From Acanthaster planci (taxonomy: Eukaryota > Echinodermata > Asteroidea > Valvatida > Acanthasteridae), in contig NW_019091536.1 in the NCBI RefSeq assembly GCF_001949145.1, forward strand, positions 208,892-272,891: DNA of 64,000 nucleotides, written 5' to 3'. The notes beneath the pieces are model-generated. The model did no database searches and was not told the DNA's origin. It saw nothing but the letters and a program-made list of their open reading frames with translations. Shown one piece after another: positions 23,022 through 34,769 of this stretch; position 1 is the stretch's first letter, and every line of letters begins with the position of its first letter. A program made the position numbers and the translations under genes.

Positions 23022-26000
23022 CCAGGGTACAGCGTCGGGTTTACAGATTCTATTGGCAGTTGAACTCTTAGTGACTTTGCTGTGTCACAGTGTTTTCACT
23101 TTAAACATCTAACCAGGGTATCTTGAGTGCCTCTGCACTGCCTTATGTCAAGAAGACAAGAGCCCCTCAGTGTAATTGTGTATATCAAAAAGGCACTAAT
23201 GTTTTTCACCTAAGTTAAAGCAACGATTTTTTTCAACATGAAAAGAGGGCAAAATGTCATTGGGCAATTGTGCAACGAATTTCCACCCATGACATAAACG
23301 CCTTCTGATCTAACAAATATCTTTCACAAGTGGCAATTGCCAACAACACGACCGGAGTTGTCCAAATATGCTTTCTAAAACAAATTGATGCACTACTGCA
23401 TTATCAGTGGTATTCTCTGTGAACGAGAGCTGGCCGCAACATCACTCTGTGGGTGCACCCACAAGAAATAAACAAAGCTCACAAGGTTGACAGGTGTCGA
23501 AAATGTCCAGCTTTATTTTGTGATTTTAGCTGACCATATCGTGAGACTGACAAGATAAAATGCTCTACGTCGTCAGTCTGACAATCTATACTGTTAAGAT
23601 CACGAATGAAATCTTACCATTTAGACACCCTGTAAATTAAGTTGCTGTGACAAATATGGGTTTTTTTCCTGTGCTGTATGGTCTGAAGGGTCTTGTAAGT
23701 AATACCAAATCCAATTTAGCAGAATTAAGATCTAAATCATTACAGCTGCACAGGTTTTGTAACTGGTAAAAAGTGAACCCCCTTGGGGTAATGACACGAA
23801 GCCCTCGCTAATTGTAATGCCAAACCTCCAAATGAAATGCTCATTTGAGCCCCTCTCGGTATAAGCGAGTTTTTAAAGTACACGCACCTTTAGCACTCTA
23901 TAGATGAGTGTCTTGACTCCGTATCTAGGGAAGCTGGCCCCATCCTCACATCCCTCAAAGATGCTAATCTAGACCGGGGATTAGAAATTCTTTGTATAAG
24001 AACGTTGAGTTGCATCGTAATGTTTACCTCCCAAAGAGGGTGTTAAACTTGGCAAAGTATCAATTATCCTCGACCCCAAATTCTCAGTGTCACCTGCAGC
24101 TGGGCTGTTTAGAAACTTCGTGGTCTAAATCATCGAGATGCACATTAGCAACTATTTTACCAGAAGAATTTCTGGACAGGAGAATGAGAGCTGGGATAAG
24201 TGCCTTTATTGATTATTCTTAATGCAGCACTCTGGTTTTGTTAACTATTCTTTTTATGTATTTTTAATTATTTAATTTCATTTTACTGAGAACCTGACTT
24301 ACCGCTGCAACCCCAGGCTCCAGCACATCGCATCTATCCTTGTTGGATTTCGTCACACAATTTTAGAACAGGGTACATTAATGAACACACTTGGGGCTGC
24401 ATGATATCAGCTGCAAATTCAGGCAATCTATTTTAATCTACAATGTTTTAAAAAGCACATAATGGAACAGTTTAACTCAACCTTAATTGTCGAGCCGGCC
24501 ATATGAACAAGGGAAGTGATCGGTTTTTCTCTTGCTTTTTTGTTAGTTTGATTGTTTGTTTTGGCTGTGCTCGTTTTATGATTTGTAATTGGGGAGGCAT
24601 CCAGGGGTAACGACATCTGTTGAAGATGGGGTTTTACATCCCCCACGTACTTCGGTATAGCCTCTTGAGTTTTGGTTTTTATTCAGTTAGCCGTTTGAAA
24701 TGTTACACGTGTGTTTTAATGTTTATACATGTAGATATTCTTTAAGATTTATCTGTTACGGGAGCGGGTATTGTAAGGTTTTGCTTAAATAGTGCAGCTT
24801 TCGTTTGGTCCATGCACACTCCCAGTCCGTGAGAGTAAATAATGATCATTTCCTCGTGTTTTCAGTCCAGACCGTGATCTTTTAAACAATTACCTCCGTG
24901 TAATCTGGTCAGTTAATTAGCTTCCGTGAAGCTACATCACAGCCCTGCACACCGTCAAATGGATATCTCTCACTTTACGCTGACATATTTTCTTTTGCAA
25001 ATTTTTCGTTTGATCTGAAGATTTGGCATGAAAACAACTGAAGAGTATATTTATTGCAACTAATGTCGTCCTGCAGTAAAAGAATTGTTTGTATGTCGTT
25101 TTATCTAAAGGCTCATGAATGAAAACTTTGACCATAATGAAGGTAAACAGTCACATTTGGATAAGGACTGTAATCTGATCATAATGGATATTTACAATTG
25201 AGTAGTTCACTTAAAAGAAACGTCAAACTGCATGTTGCAAAATTGCTCGAATCAGAAAAGAAAGTATGCAATTTAAAGTTCCGAAACATAACAAGGGCTC
25301 TAACAGAATGTTACGGTTATTTTATTGGTATTTCGAACATGTAGAGATTCATACGTTGATGTTTACAACTGCTGAAGGCTTTGCATCTTATTTAACATTC
25401 CCTGTGTCGATATTATGTCAAACGCAGAAATTAGTATCAGGTACACTCGGTGATCTATTTGTATATAGTTTTCTTGAAGACAGCATCTATTATTTACCGC
25501 GCATGCTCTTCTGTAAGCTGGAAATACATCATGTACAGTTGTATAGTTCCACATAAAAAGAGTAATTCACTTTTGTACTGACTTTCTTGTTGGCCTTTTT
25601 TTTTGTAAAGTACTTTGAGTTGCGAATCATGGTCAAGAGTGAGGAGTTTTTTTTGTTAATGAAAGCTGTACAGATGATACTGTAAACCTTACACACATCT
25701 TGCTGTACGTTGTAGAGTACGGGAATTATACCATCAGTAAGAAGAGTGACCGTAACCTAAGAACTGCAGCATTAACCTGACAATACTCGAAGCTTGTAAT
25801 AGGCAAAGAGATGTTTTGAGGGTAAGTATGCTATATAGTGTAGGTAGGAAAAGATGTGTTTTTCAGTATTAAAGATCCAGTGTAATTGACTCCCAATTAG
25901 TGGGTGCGCTTAGATGGAAAAGTCACCCAAACTGTAAATATTTTATGACAGAAACGTTTTGGAATAAAGTGCGAATTGAAGATGTGTGTAAATCAGATGA

Positions 26001-26053
26001 AACTATTGAGCTGTATGAACGTGCGAAAATGGACTTGGCATTGAAATAATAAA
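23022..26053 (+). other. 3' UTR and downstream flank of the EGF gene
   Basis: AT-rich non-coding sequence. AATAAA signals occur at 23467-23472 (about 450 nt after the stop), 25963-25968 and 26048-26053, so the 3' UTR may be short or up to about 3 kb. No conserved coding frame was found. Confidence 0.45.
23467..23472 (+). terminator. Candidate polyadenylation signal of the EGF gene
   Basis: AATAAA about 446 nt after the stop codon. It is the first canonical hexamer in the 3' flank; later ones at 25963 and 26048 may be used instead. Confidence 0.4.
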
Positions 26054-27054
26054 CGATCAGTTTATTTTGTAACAAATTCAAAAGGCTATGTTATTTTATA
26101 GACTTATTTGCTATACCTCATGCTATTTAACAACTTTACAATCGCTCAATCGAGAATTTTGGTCAAGTGACCCCGAGTACACAGACTTCAGGCTGGTGGG
26201 CTTATAAAGTCTTGTTGAAAAATACCAAGAACGTCTAATAATCAGAAGGTTCAATAATTATATAGTCCAAAGGATTAATTGGAAACATTAAATGATCCGG
26301 AGCTTGACAGTCCGTATCGATTGTAAGGTTCAATGATTCGGTAATAAAATGTATATGTAAACGTGTAAAGGGAAATAAGGCTCCGACTACTAAGCCATGA
26401 ACCCAAGGTTGTATTGACTTATTCTAAATTTGGGAATATTGAACCTCCGGCAAAATAAAACCTCGGATTATCGAATCTGTATAGACTATTGAATCTTCAG
26501 TCTATCATATTGCTCGAATTTACAAACCTTATGTTATGTTCAGACTAGTAGCCCCTGACGAAGTAAAATTTGCGTGGTTGGACCATCGCCTCTTGTAACC
26601 AAAGAAACTTCTTGACAATCGAACGGATCCCCTTAAACACCGCACAGGTAAAATCTCCAGTGGTGCGTTGGAGGATATCGAGGGCAACTCAAGACTTTCG
26701 ATTCTCATCACGCCATGGTACATTAACTTTCGAATGAAGACATGATCGTTACCATACATATGCAACTCTTAGGCAGAATAGGCGTGATGTAAGTCTTGAA
26801 CATGCCTGGTTAAGGTTTCCATCTACAGTTTCCTGATGAAAACATATATAACATTACCCAAATTGGTAACGTCAAAATGTTCCTGCTTTACAGGTGCGGT
26901 GATACAGAGGGACGGGGGTGACAAATCAACTTATCTAGGTACTTTTGGCCCTTGTCCGCGGGTGTATTGATGTCATACCATGTTTAGCTAATTGTCTGAT
27001 TGGGCTGTTAAGTGTTGGAATGTTGCTCCTTGTGGAACGTCTAGCCTCACAGTA

Positions 27055-27293
27055 CACTGCAAAACCTGGGGTGTTAAATTTAACACCCCAGGTGTTATCA
27101 GAGGACTACACGAACACTTTGCACTATTGTTAAAAATCTTGGAGTAATGTGGTGTTATTTTTATCACCTTCCAGTGCTTTGAAACACTTGTAGGTATGGA
27201 AAGTAACACCAGCGGTGTTCGAGTTACACCCTATGGTGTGATCATCTGATAACACCAAAAAGTGTTGATATCAACACCACATTTTGTGCAATG
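27055..27293. mobile_element. MITE flanked by TA
   Basis: The left end cactgcaaaacctggggtgtt and the reverse complement of the right end (cattgcacaaaatgtggtgtt) form imperfect terminal inverted repeats. Both sides are flanked by TA (27053-27054 and 27294-27295), as expected for Tc1/mariner-like insertion. The interior is rich in taacacc/ggtgtta motifs, with no coding capacity. Confidence 0.65.
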
Positions 27294-28501
27294 TATATTT
27301 ACAGCATATATACAGTACATGTGCGACCAACATCCAATGTTCCCCTTACAAAGTGACCCTGCGTGTGCCCTCATGATAAACAGCTGGGACAGCTGTGTTT
27401 GTCCACGAAATGAATTTCGTGATTGAACATCTAATTTTACGAGCAACCCAATTTTAATGGCAAAATGATACCTTTTCGTGTTGGTATTGAAACATATTTT
27501 CGGGAATAAAAAAGAACCACCGCACCCATGGAATCGTTTCCAGATTTGCCTTTCCTGAAATCAAATTCCTTACAAACTTTACCTCAAGAAGCCGTATTTA
27601 AGACGAAAAAGTTTTGTGACCAATGATTCGTAGAAGGCACCTCATACATGCAGTTTAGCCTTGAATGAAGGCTAACTACAGAATGACCCACTGCAAGTTA
27701 CCCCTTTGTAATTGGGATATCATAAGGGGGAAATTGTGGCTTAAGGCAACGTGACAAAGAGGACTGGAAAGGTTGACCACCCCACCTTCCATGAAGGAGT
27801 CAATACTTAGGGGAATGAGTATTTTTTCCAACTTCATTTTGATTTTGCTACATTGTACATGTAATTTGTTTCATCATAATGTCCTTTGACAACGACTTTT
27901 CAAAACGGTTGGATGTCTTTGATATCCCTTGTCCCTGCCAAATCATCTACATCTTTGAAAATATTGCTCAACGTCCTGGCCAATGTTGGTCATGACATTA
28001 ACAACGTCTGGAGAGTCTTTCGATGAAGTCTTTCAGCAGTCCTTCAGCAGCAAAATAGTTTCGAAAATTATACTAGTACCGAAACAGGTCATCTCTAGCC
28101 CTGGACTTTGTAAAATTGCTGTCAGCTTTTTCACAAGCATTCGTTTTTGGCCCCATATAACAGGCCAACCAACTTCAAGCCAGTTAGTGTTATAATTTTT
28201 CTGTTTGAGGCATATTCGGTATGCTTTTTGTTTCATAAAATCGATTATCAATAATTCATGCGCCCATTTAGCGATTAGAAACAGATTTTTAAAGCTTAGA
28301 CCTTGCGTGATATTTGCCAATTTTTATAATTCAGGAAAAAACGTTAAAACTCACCAAGGCATGCTTATTGTTAGAATTTGAAATTTGACAAAAACATCGC
28401 TACACCTTTTTCCACAGACCAATTCATCTCTGATGCATTCTACTTACTACAAAGTTTTAATCACTTCAAGAGGATATTTCCGTGAATATTTTTGTGAAAG
28501 C

Positions 28502-28587
28502 GTTGGCCAATCACAATGTGCGAAATTTGTTGACCTAATGCGCGTTTGGAAAGGGTTGACAGATTTCGCACGTTATGATTGGCCAAC
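28502..28587. repeat. Short inverted repeat, 25-bp arms
   Basis: The arm starting gttggccaatcac (28502-28526) is nearly the reverse complement of 28563-28587 (atttcgcacgttatgattgg...), with a 36-bp loop. Each arm contains a CCAAT motif. Confidence 0.6.
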
Positions 28588-28790
28588 GTGTTGCAAACTC
28601 TTGGTGGCGCACTATTGTGAATCGCCCGTATTGTAGAGGGTTGGGGAACCGACATAGACCCTCTACGGGGAGGTACCGGAAGAGGGACTGACAAGGACTT
28701 ATTCCCCTTCCCGAGGTAGACGCCTGATTAACTCCACGTTCGTCCCGAGAAAAATATGAAAGGGCTGCGTAGCACCGTTATAAGAATGTT

Positions 28791-28962
28791 GACAAAAATA
28801 TAATTATACAATGAGTGCTCTGAATCACCTTATTGCAGAGCTTTCGGTAACTGGGTACCTTCGTCGGGAACTGAATCTGCTTGCCCTGACGAAGGTATCC
28901 ACTCACCGAAAGCTTGGCAATAACATACTTCAGAGTACTGATTGTATAATCACAATTTTGTC
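28791..28962. mobile_element. Foldback MITE-like element
   Basis: Almost the whole stretch is an imperfect hairpin. gacaaaaatataattataca on the left pairs with the attgtataatcacaattttgtc block on the right, and ggtaccttcgtc pairs with gacgaaggtatc near the loop. Open frames on both strands here are by-products of the palindrome. Confidence 0.6.
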
Positions 28963-30333
28963 GTCGTCCCAAGTGAGGACGTCCTTAAAGCGATGAACGT
29001 CTTCCTAAAAGATATGTCAGGGTCTTAATGTTATGATACCTGTCGGATGGTTATGAGGACCGGGTGCATGAATCAGCTACTTACTCCCTGCCGATGTTGT
29101 TTTGGAGGTCAATAGTCCTGTTCAGCGCCTGTGATTAGATAGCTAAGCTAAGACAATCTCTTCCCAATAGTGCGTCATACATGACATTTTGTAACTCACT
29201 ATAAAAAGGTTTACGAGTTGTAATAGGCCTAATTAATAAATTTTTTGGGACGAGGGTTCAGTTTTCAAGCCTTTGCCTCCCATATATGAAAATTATTGGC
29301 AAGTGGTGAAACCATTTCTTTTGAAGATGAAACAAAAAACAACCTAAGAACTAGGCAGGTTGTGGATCATTTCTATTCGATGGCACTTGCTGTTCGAATT
29401 AAAAATCTTTTGAAAATTTAAATTTTCAAACCCATCTTCAAAACCAAATGAAGTGGTTTAGTAAAAGGAAATATTGTCGATTTCAAAAGCAAACATTTAT
29501 CTTGCAAAACTCCGATAATGAAAAGCATGCTTGAAATTTGTAGAATATTTTATTTCTGCTCACGGTTGTTCAAGAATGTCCAAAAAGGACGTGTGTCAAT
29601 CAATTATTCTTTAATAGAATTGAATAGAAACCAGATATTTCACAAGACACGTCACTGGGACTAAAACGGACTTGTCTTTATAATTGTTTTGGCAACGTTT
29701 TCTTCCAGCTGGTGCACAGGAAGAGATCTGTGGTATCCCCGTCAAGAACAATAAATATTGCACACTAAGAATAATTGCAGCATAAATTGTAGTATTCAGT
29801 CAAATCCTAGTTGAAAACTTACTTGTTCTCGCCCCTTAATACTAAATTGTACTTTTGCTTTTCATTATTTCCATTTTTTTTTAGTTTTCAGCGCTATGAG
29901 TATCAGCATTAATGGTAGGCCATTAAACAAATAAACAAAAACGCTAAACAAATATCCACTATTATCACAAAATCCACTATTATCATTATCATTATTGTTG
30001 TTGTGATACCGTCTTGATGCTAATTATTATAAATGAACGCGGTCTTTATTGTGAAATTCACAAATACATGTGTGTCATGTTGGTAAGTATCAAGTCTTGG
30101 GTCGATCATTAATTCATTTATCCCTCAGCATTTAAACTCTGATGTTCCAATTTCGCTTTGATCTTGATGTGCCCGCTTTAATATTTATCCTGGGTCTGTG
30201 GAAAGTTTTAGTGACCACTTCCGACGCTTGGATGAGTCCCCCTATCTACTTGCGTCAATGCGTGCGTGGGTTCGCCGCGGTCTCGTGACACTTGGGACCT
30301 CAAGAAACCAGACCTGTAATAAGAGCGGAGGGA

Positions 30334-30339
30334 TATAAA
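30334..30339 (+). promoter_or_regulatory. TATA box of the Met-His-Gly gene
   Basis: TATAAA in gggatataaacgg, 250 bases before the ATG at 30589. A start site near 30365 would give a 5' UTR of about 225 nt. No other TATA lies close by. Confidence 0.45.
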
Positions 30340-30588
30340 CGGCGAGTCACCGTGCTACGCATCCTGATCGAATTAGCCTAATCACACAGTGCTCCTTGTC
30401 CTTCGGGGCCTCTGGATGAGCCAGTCCCCCCCACCGAAGGTTTGCCGCTATAAGGGGTCGAACCCAGCCAACTTAACAGTCACTCGGAAGGTTGCCGTAA
30501 AAGTAGAGAGGGAGTCAAAGCCTCTGTGTCTGCAAAACTACCAGTTCAGCCACGCTTGTTCCTCCTGAAGTTGCATCGAGCGATCGTC

Positions 30589-30622
30589 ATGAGATTTCTG
30601 TTCGCTTTACTTCCCTTTCTAG
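30589..30622 (+). CDS. Gene A exon 1, signal peptide
   Basis: ATG followed by an almost wholly hydrophobic 11 codons, then g|gtgagt, a consensus donor in phase 1. The signal peptide is completed by the first codons of the next exon (…LG|LVTA). Confidence 0.85.
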
Positions 30623-32277
30623 GTGAGTATCACCGTCATTACACGTTTGGATGGAATGATCTCTGAGCTCTGAAAACAGCACCACCCAATGAATATTTGT
30701 ATTTGTGTACTTACCACACCGGAAATCGCATTGTTGGTAGCTGAGGTTTATAATGACGTATTTTTCCTCAGTCTTTCAATTAAGATCCAAACGTTCTCTT
30801 CAGTAAGTTAAAAAGTAAGTCCTATTTCTGAATGCTGCAAAGCTTGTAACGCATGAAACCTGAGTTTAAATAATAGGAAGTATGGCTTTTAAAAGATGAA
30901 ATACTTGGATAATAACGCAAGAATTTTTAAAGCTCTCGAGAACTGTTGTTTTACAAGTGTTCCATTTTTGAGACACTAATGCACACCAGACGGTCGAAAC
31001 AGGAGGTAAATTGACTTGTTTATAGAAGGTGGTACACAATGAACAAAATTAATGATAGGAGGAAATGGGCATGATGACTCATTTCTTGTTTGCTCCTTTC
31101 CCCGACAGGCTAAAAAACTTTTCATCCGCAAATTTTATTTTTACGTTTATGTTTCAATTTAGTTTTCCGTTATTGTCCCACATGAATCTTGTCTATATAG
31201 TTAATTGTCAAAAGAGTGAAGGGAACATGACTATTTAAAAGTGTGGGCTCAATTTTTTAAAAACTGACTCTAATAATAAAGGAAATACATCTATGTACTT
31301 CAATTTTAAGATCTAATTTCCTTCAAACCTACCAGCATTTCAGTCCTGATTTTCTTTTCTATTTTTTAAAATTGGTTTCTTGCTCAGTCACCCTCAAACG
31401 GATAAGTGCCAGAGACATTTTGCTGATTTCTCTTTTAAGGGGAATATAATTTGCTTTTACAAATCAGAAATACGATTTCTATGTTGAAAGTTTAATTTGT
31501 TGAAATTCGAACTAAACTAGACTCTCGCTGAAATTTGAGGTGAGGGTTAAAGTTTTTTGGAATTTTGGTTATCGATAGTCCTCTTCTGTTTTGTCTCCAG
31601 GGCTGGTTACTGCCCAAATGCATGGCCGAATGCATGGCCAAATGCATGGCCAGATGCATGGCCAAATGCATGGCCAGATGGCTCCTGCTCAAAACGGGGA
31701 CCCCTTCTTCAATGATTTTGGGGCTGGTACGGGTTCCAAGACACCCCCACCATGGGCAGCACCCCCCGCCAATGCCGCCATGGGCAACCGCGGCAACATG
31801 CCTGGTCGGTCGAGCACTAGCCCACCACAGCACAACCCCATCCCCGTGGGTGACCCCCAAGTGGGGAACGGCAACCCCTACGCCAACGCTAACCCCAACG
31901 CCCAGACCGGCAACTCTGGCGAGCTGGCCGGTTTCGGCGACGCCGACGTCTTCCACAGCGTACTGAACGGCAACGCCAATGGTGGGGCGGGAGCGCAGCC
32001 CCTGCCGGGAGCCGGCAGGAGTTCAGGTGAGAAAGTTTACGGCGGTGGCGGCGGTGCTTCAGATCTGTTACCTGGGCTCATCGCTGGCGGCAACTTCAAC
32101 GCCAACGAAATGCAGAAGAAGTCAGACGCCAACGAGGTCATCTCTGCTGCCGCCCCGGCCAGCACGGTCGTGGGAGTGGTGGTAGCGGTGCTGATCGTCA
32201 TCGGTATCTTCGCCCTGGTGGCCGTCTTCCTAGTGAGACAGAGGCGCCAGTCTCGAGTTGTCATCGGTTCCGTGTAA
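30589..32277 (+). CDS. Array gene A: Met-His-Gly / Asn-Gly-Pro-rich single-pass protein
   Basis: Two exons (30589-30622 and 31601-32277) joined by a phase-1 intron of 978 nt give 236 residues. Residues 1-16 are a clean signal peptide (MRFLFALLPFLGLVTA). The mature end would start with five Met-His-Gly tetrads, then a Pro/Asn/Gly-rich ectodomain, a membrane helix at about 200-223 and the 13-residue tail RQRRQSRVVIGSV. The tail start closely resembles RQRRKSR in the terminal exon of the EGF gene. No known family is recognised. First member of the tandem array; polyadenylation signal at 32394. An internal donor at 32027 may allow another C-terminus. Confidence 0.85.
31601..32277 (+). CDS. Gene A exon 2, ectodomain, helix and tail
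   Basis: Acceptor ttgtctccag, phase 1. Order: end of signal peptide, QMHG-type repeats (31615-31674), Pro-rich part (TPPPWAAPPA), Asn/Gly-rich part with NPYANANPNAQ, a poly-Gly patch, the helix TVVGVVVAVLIVIGIFALVA plus four residues, a basic tail, and stop TAA at 32275. Confidence 0.87.
31615..31674 (+). repeat. 12-bp coding tandem repeat (Q/R-Met-His-Gly x5)
   Basis: Five near-identical copies of caaatgcatggc/cgaatgcatggc/cagatgcatggc directly after the predicted signal cleavage site. They give Met and His every four residues. Confidence 0.95.
32027..32032 (+). promoter_or_regulatory. Candidate alternative donor inside gene A exon 2
   Basis: ttcag|gtgaga is a strong donor and falls in phase 1, matching the acceptor at 33643. 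Use of it would replace gene A's helix and tail with those of exon 33643-34094. Confidence 0.4.
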
Positions 32278-32393
32278 ACCTTGAACTTTGTGCAATTAAA
32301 ACCATGTCCCTAAGCTCAGAGTACGCTGAACATTTACTAACACATTGTCACCGGTTGAAGCGAACACAAACATAACCACACCCCCAATACTGT

Positions 32394-32399
32394 AATAAA
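32394..32399 (+). terminator. Polyadenylation signal of gene A
   Basis: AATAAA 117 nt after the stop codon; an ATTAAA variant lies at 32295-32300. Confidence 0.6.
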
Positions 32400-33642
32400 T
32401 ACAGTGTAATTTAAAAACATGTACTCGGTTTAAAGTCGATGAGGTGTTATCCCCTCTGAACTGAGTAAAGCTCAACACCTATTTGGGGCTGGATAAATTT
32501 AAGTAAACGAATTACATCTTTTTTTTTATTATCGTTCAGGCAGCAGAGGTTTCTGCGATTGTGTTGGTCATCCCCATCGAAATTATTTTAGCCAAGTGAC
32601 TATAAATGAACGGGCCAATGGCTAGACCAAAGGCAATTTAACAGTCGATTATATTTGACCGTATTATTCAAGTTTGTATATCCGCACTCATCTATACCCA
32701 CAAACGATGCTGAAAACGGCACTGGATATAATCATTATAACTAAATAATATTATAATTTTATTAACTTTGTCTGTAAATGTGTTTGACAAAACTTACATC
32801 CGTTTCTTACTCCTATGCCCTTAAGCAATTGTCAAGGAGGCCCATTTGAAATGGGCCTCGGGTCTAGAATTACCATCGAGCCAAATTGTAAATAGACACT
32901 ACAGTTGAGGAAAGGAGGCGTCTTTTGATACTGAGCGGGAATGTAGATTTTGTGAAGCAGTGAAGAAGGTTGGAGTTGAGCAAATAAAAGTGAAATCTGA
33001 TGGACAGATTGTGGTAGTTTCAATCCGTCGGGTATTGTGCGTTTTAACCCCTGAACAAAACGAGCCTTCTGCCGAAGCTGTACCGCCGCCACCGCCAAAC
33101 CTTTTTTTGTTTCCACTTAAATGCTCTTTGTTTTGGCTGTTCGTATCATCAGGTCATTATTTGTATTATTTTCTTTTTGTTGTTGCTTTGCTATTGCTAT
33201 TCTTTATGCAGTGTTTATGCAAGAAAATGATATTACTAGCCACACAATGATCAAAAAAGAGACAGACATACTTCGATTCCAGAATTTGCATTTACCAAGA
33301 ACGTAACTTGAATTTGACACAACATTCGATGAACGAATTATGTGTCCTCCAGAATTTTACACAATGTCTGGTGTCCAGCTCATTCGTCTGAGTACATGAC
33401 AATGATAGATCTACACCACAAAGGGGTTTTGCAAACATAAAGGCATGTATTCACCCTCTAATAGAGTTGAAAATGCAGAAATTGACTTTCACGACGTCAG
33501 CAATAACAATGCCAATTTTTCACAATTTCTTCTGATGCACACATAACACATCGTGAATTTTAAAAATTCTTTGCATACTCAATCCATCACACAAGTTTGA
33601 AAAAAGAACGTCATCACGCCTGGGTTTTGATTTCCCTTACAG

Positions 33643-34094
33643 GAGACCTTTGGACCAATGTTTTGTACGACCTTGAAATCGATACCAACCAGCAGGTACT
33701 GCAGCAGGGCGACGAAGGAGAGGCCGGCATAAAGATCGCCGAGGGTTATCCAGGGCCCGGCACAGGCCGGGTGCAAGGTTCGGCCGAACGGATCAACCCG
33801 GACTACTTCGGGGACGGGCCAGTAGTGCTCGGCGGTAGCACGGGCCCGCGGCTGCCTAACGGCGGCTACGGTCTGGCCTTCGAAACTCCGGACATGCCCG
33901 GGCTGGCCGGCGGCCCCGAGAACCTTGCACCTGGCTTTGGTGCTGGCAATGGAGACGAGTCGGACTCTAAGGGCATGACAGCCGGTGCGGCAGTAGGCAT
34001 AGTATTCGGTATCGTGGTCCTAGCCATTGCTGCAGTGGCTGCTGCTTGTTTTGTTAAAAAGAGAAGACATTCCGGATATCTAAGCTCTATTTAG
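33643..34094 (+). CDS. Array exon B: Gly/acidic ectodomain with helix and basic tail, no exon 1 of its own found
   Basis: Acceptor ttcccttacag, phase 1, then an open frame of 149 codons to TAG at 34092. Order: DLWTNVLYDLEIDTNQQ..., a Gly/Pro/acidic ectodomain of about 110 residues, the helix AGAAVGIVFGIVVLAIAAVA plus five residues (33981-34055) and the tail KKRRHSGYLSSI. The final SSI fits a class I PDZ ligand. The layout equals the main exons of genes A, C, D and E, but I found no signal-peptide exon with a phase-1 donor between 32278 and 33640. It may be an alternative 3' exon of gene A (donors at 30623 or 32027, both phase 1), a gene with a distant first exon, or a decaying copy. The open frame argues against decay. 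Confidence 0.7.
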
Positions 34095-34357
34095 AACATA
34101 GAAACAGACTCTCTGATTATTAACAAAAAATCTTATACAAAGAATGGAGAGTGACGTGGAAAATTTGAAACTTTTTGATAAATTTATCCTATAAACCAAT
34201 ATTAAGCATTAAAACCTGATTATCGGAGTTTTTAAATGAGTATTTGCTATAATTTATTTCCTGAAAAAGTTCCAATTGAAACAGTTTGTTTTATCCAAAA
34301 CGCTGACTTAAGTTTTTCCACTTTACGTGTATGCCTGCACGTTCGCAAATAGGTACT

Positions 34358-34363
34358 AATAAA
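34358..34363 (+). terminator. Polyadenylation signal after exon B
   Basis: AATAAA about 264 nt after the stop at 34094. Presence of its own signal supports exon B as a true 3' terminal exon. Confidence 0.5.
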
Positions 34364-34769
34364 ATGTGTCAGCACGTTTTAATATTGATTCATAAGACCT
34401 GTTCTTGATAAAAACTGCACCATCTTGGTAGAAAATTCAATAATATGCATTTTGAAGACCTACCTATTGAATACTCCGATGCTGGTCATCAGGTCGAATC
34501 TTTAATTGCTGTCACTACGGGGATTATAGTGACAAAGTTGCATGCAACATTCATTACAAAACAGAACACTTCTTTCAGGCCTTAAAATGTCATTTTTTGT
34601 ATTGTAAAGCCATCCTACACACGTTTTGTACCTTGAAATGGAACGTCACTTGCTTTCTTGTGTGTTTGTTCTGAAATAAATATTAAATAACATGCCATGA
34701 TGACATGGCTCAAACAGTTGTGTGAAAAATAAACGAAGATTGAGACAGAAATACAGTCCAGTTATTATT

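Larger units (their letters stand above)
26054..30333. other. Intergenic region between the EGF gene and the array
   Basis: About 4.3 kb with no gene I can support on either strand. It contains three inverted-repeat elements (27055-27293, 28502-28587, 28791-28962). Otherwise it is AT-rich and unremarkable. Confidence 0.55.

Noticed and set aside
30455-30480. tRNA-like ggggtcgaacccagc stretch
   Set aside because: Looks like a T-arm only; no acceptor stem, D-arm or anticodon arm could be fitted around it.
32960-33306. Hydrophobic + frames before exon B as its signal exon
   Set aside because: A frame starting MLFVLAVRII is hydrophobic, but the only phase-1 GT nearby (gtatca) is weak and would leave seven codons. 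It is not convincing beside the clean donors of the other signal exons.
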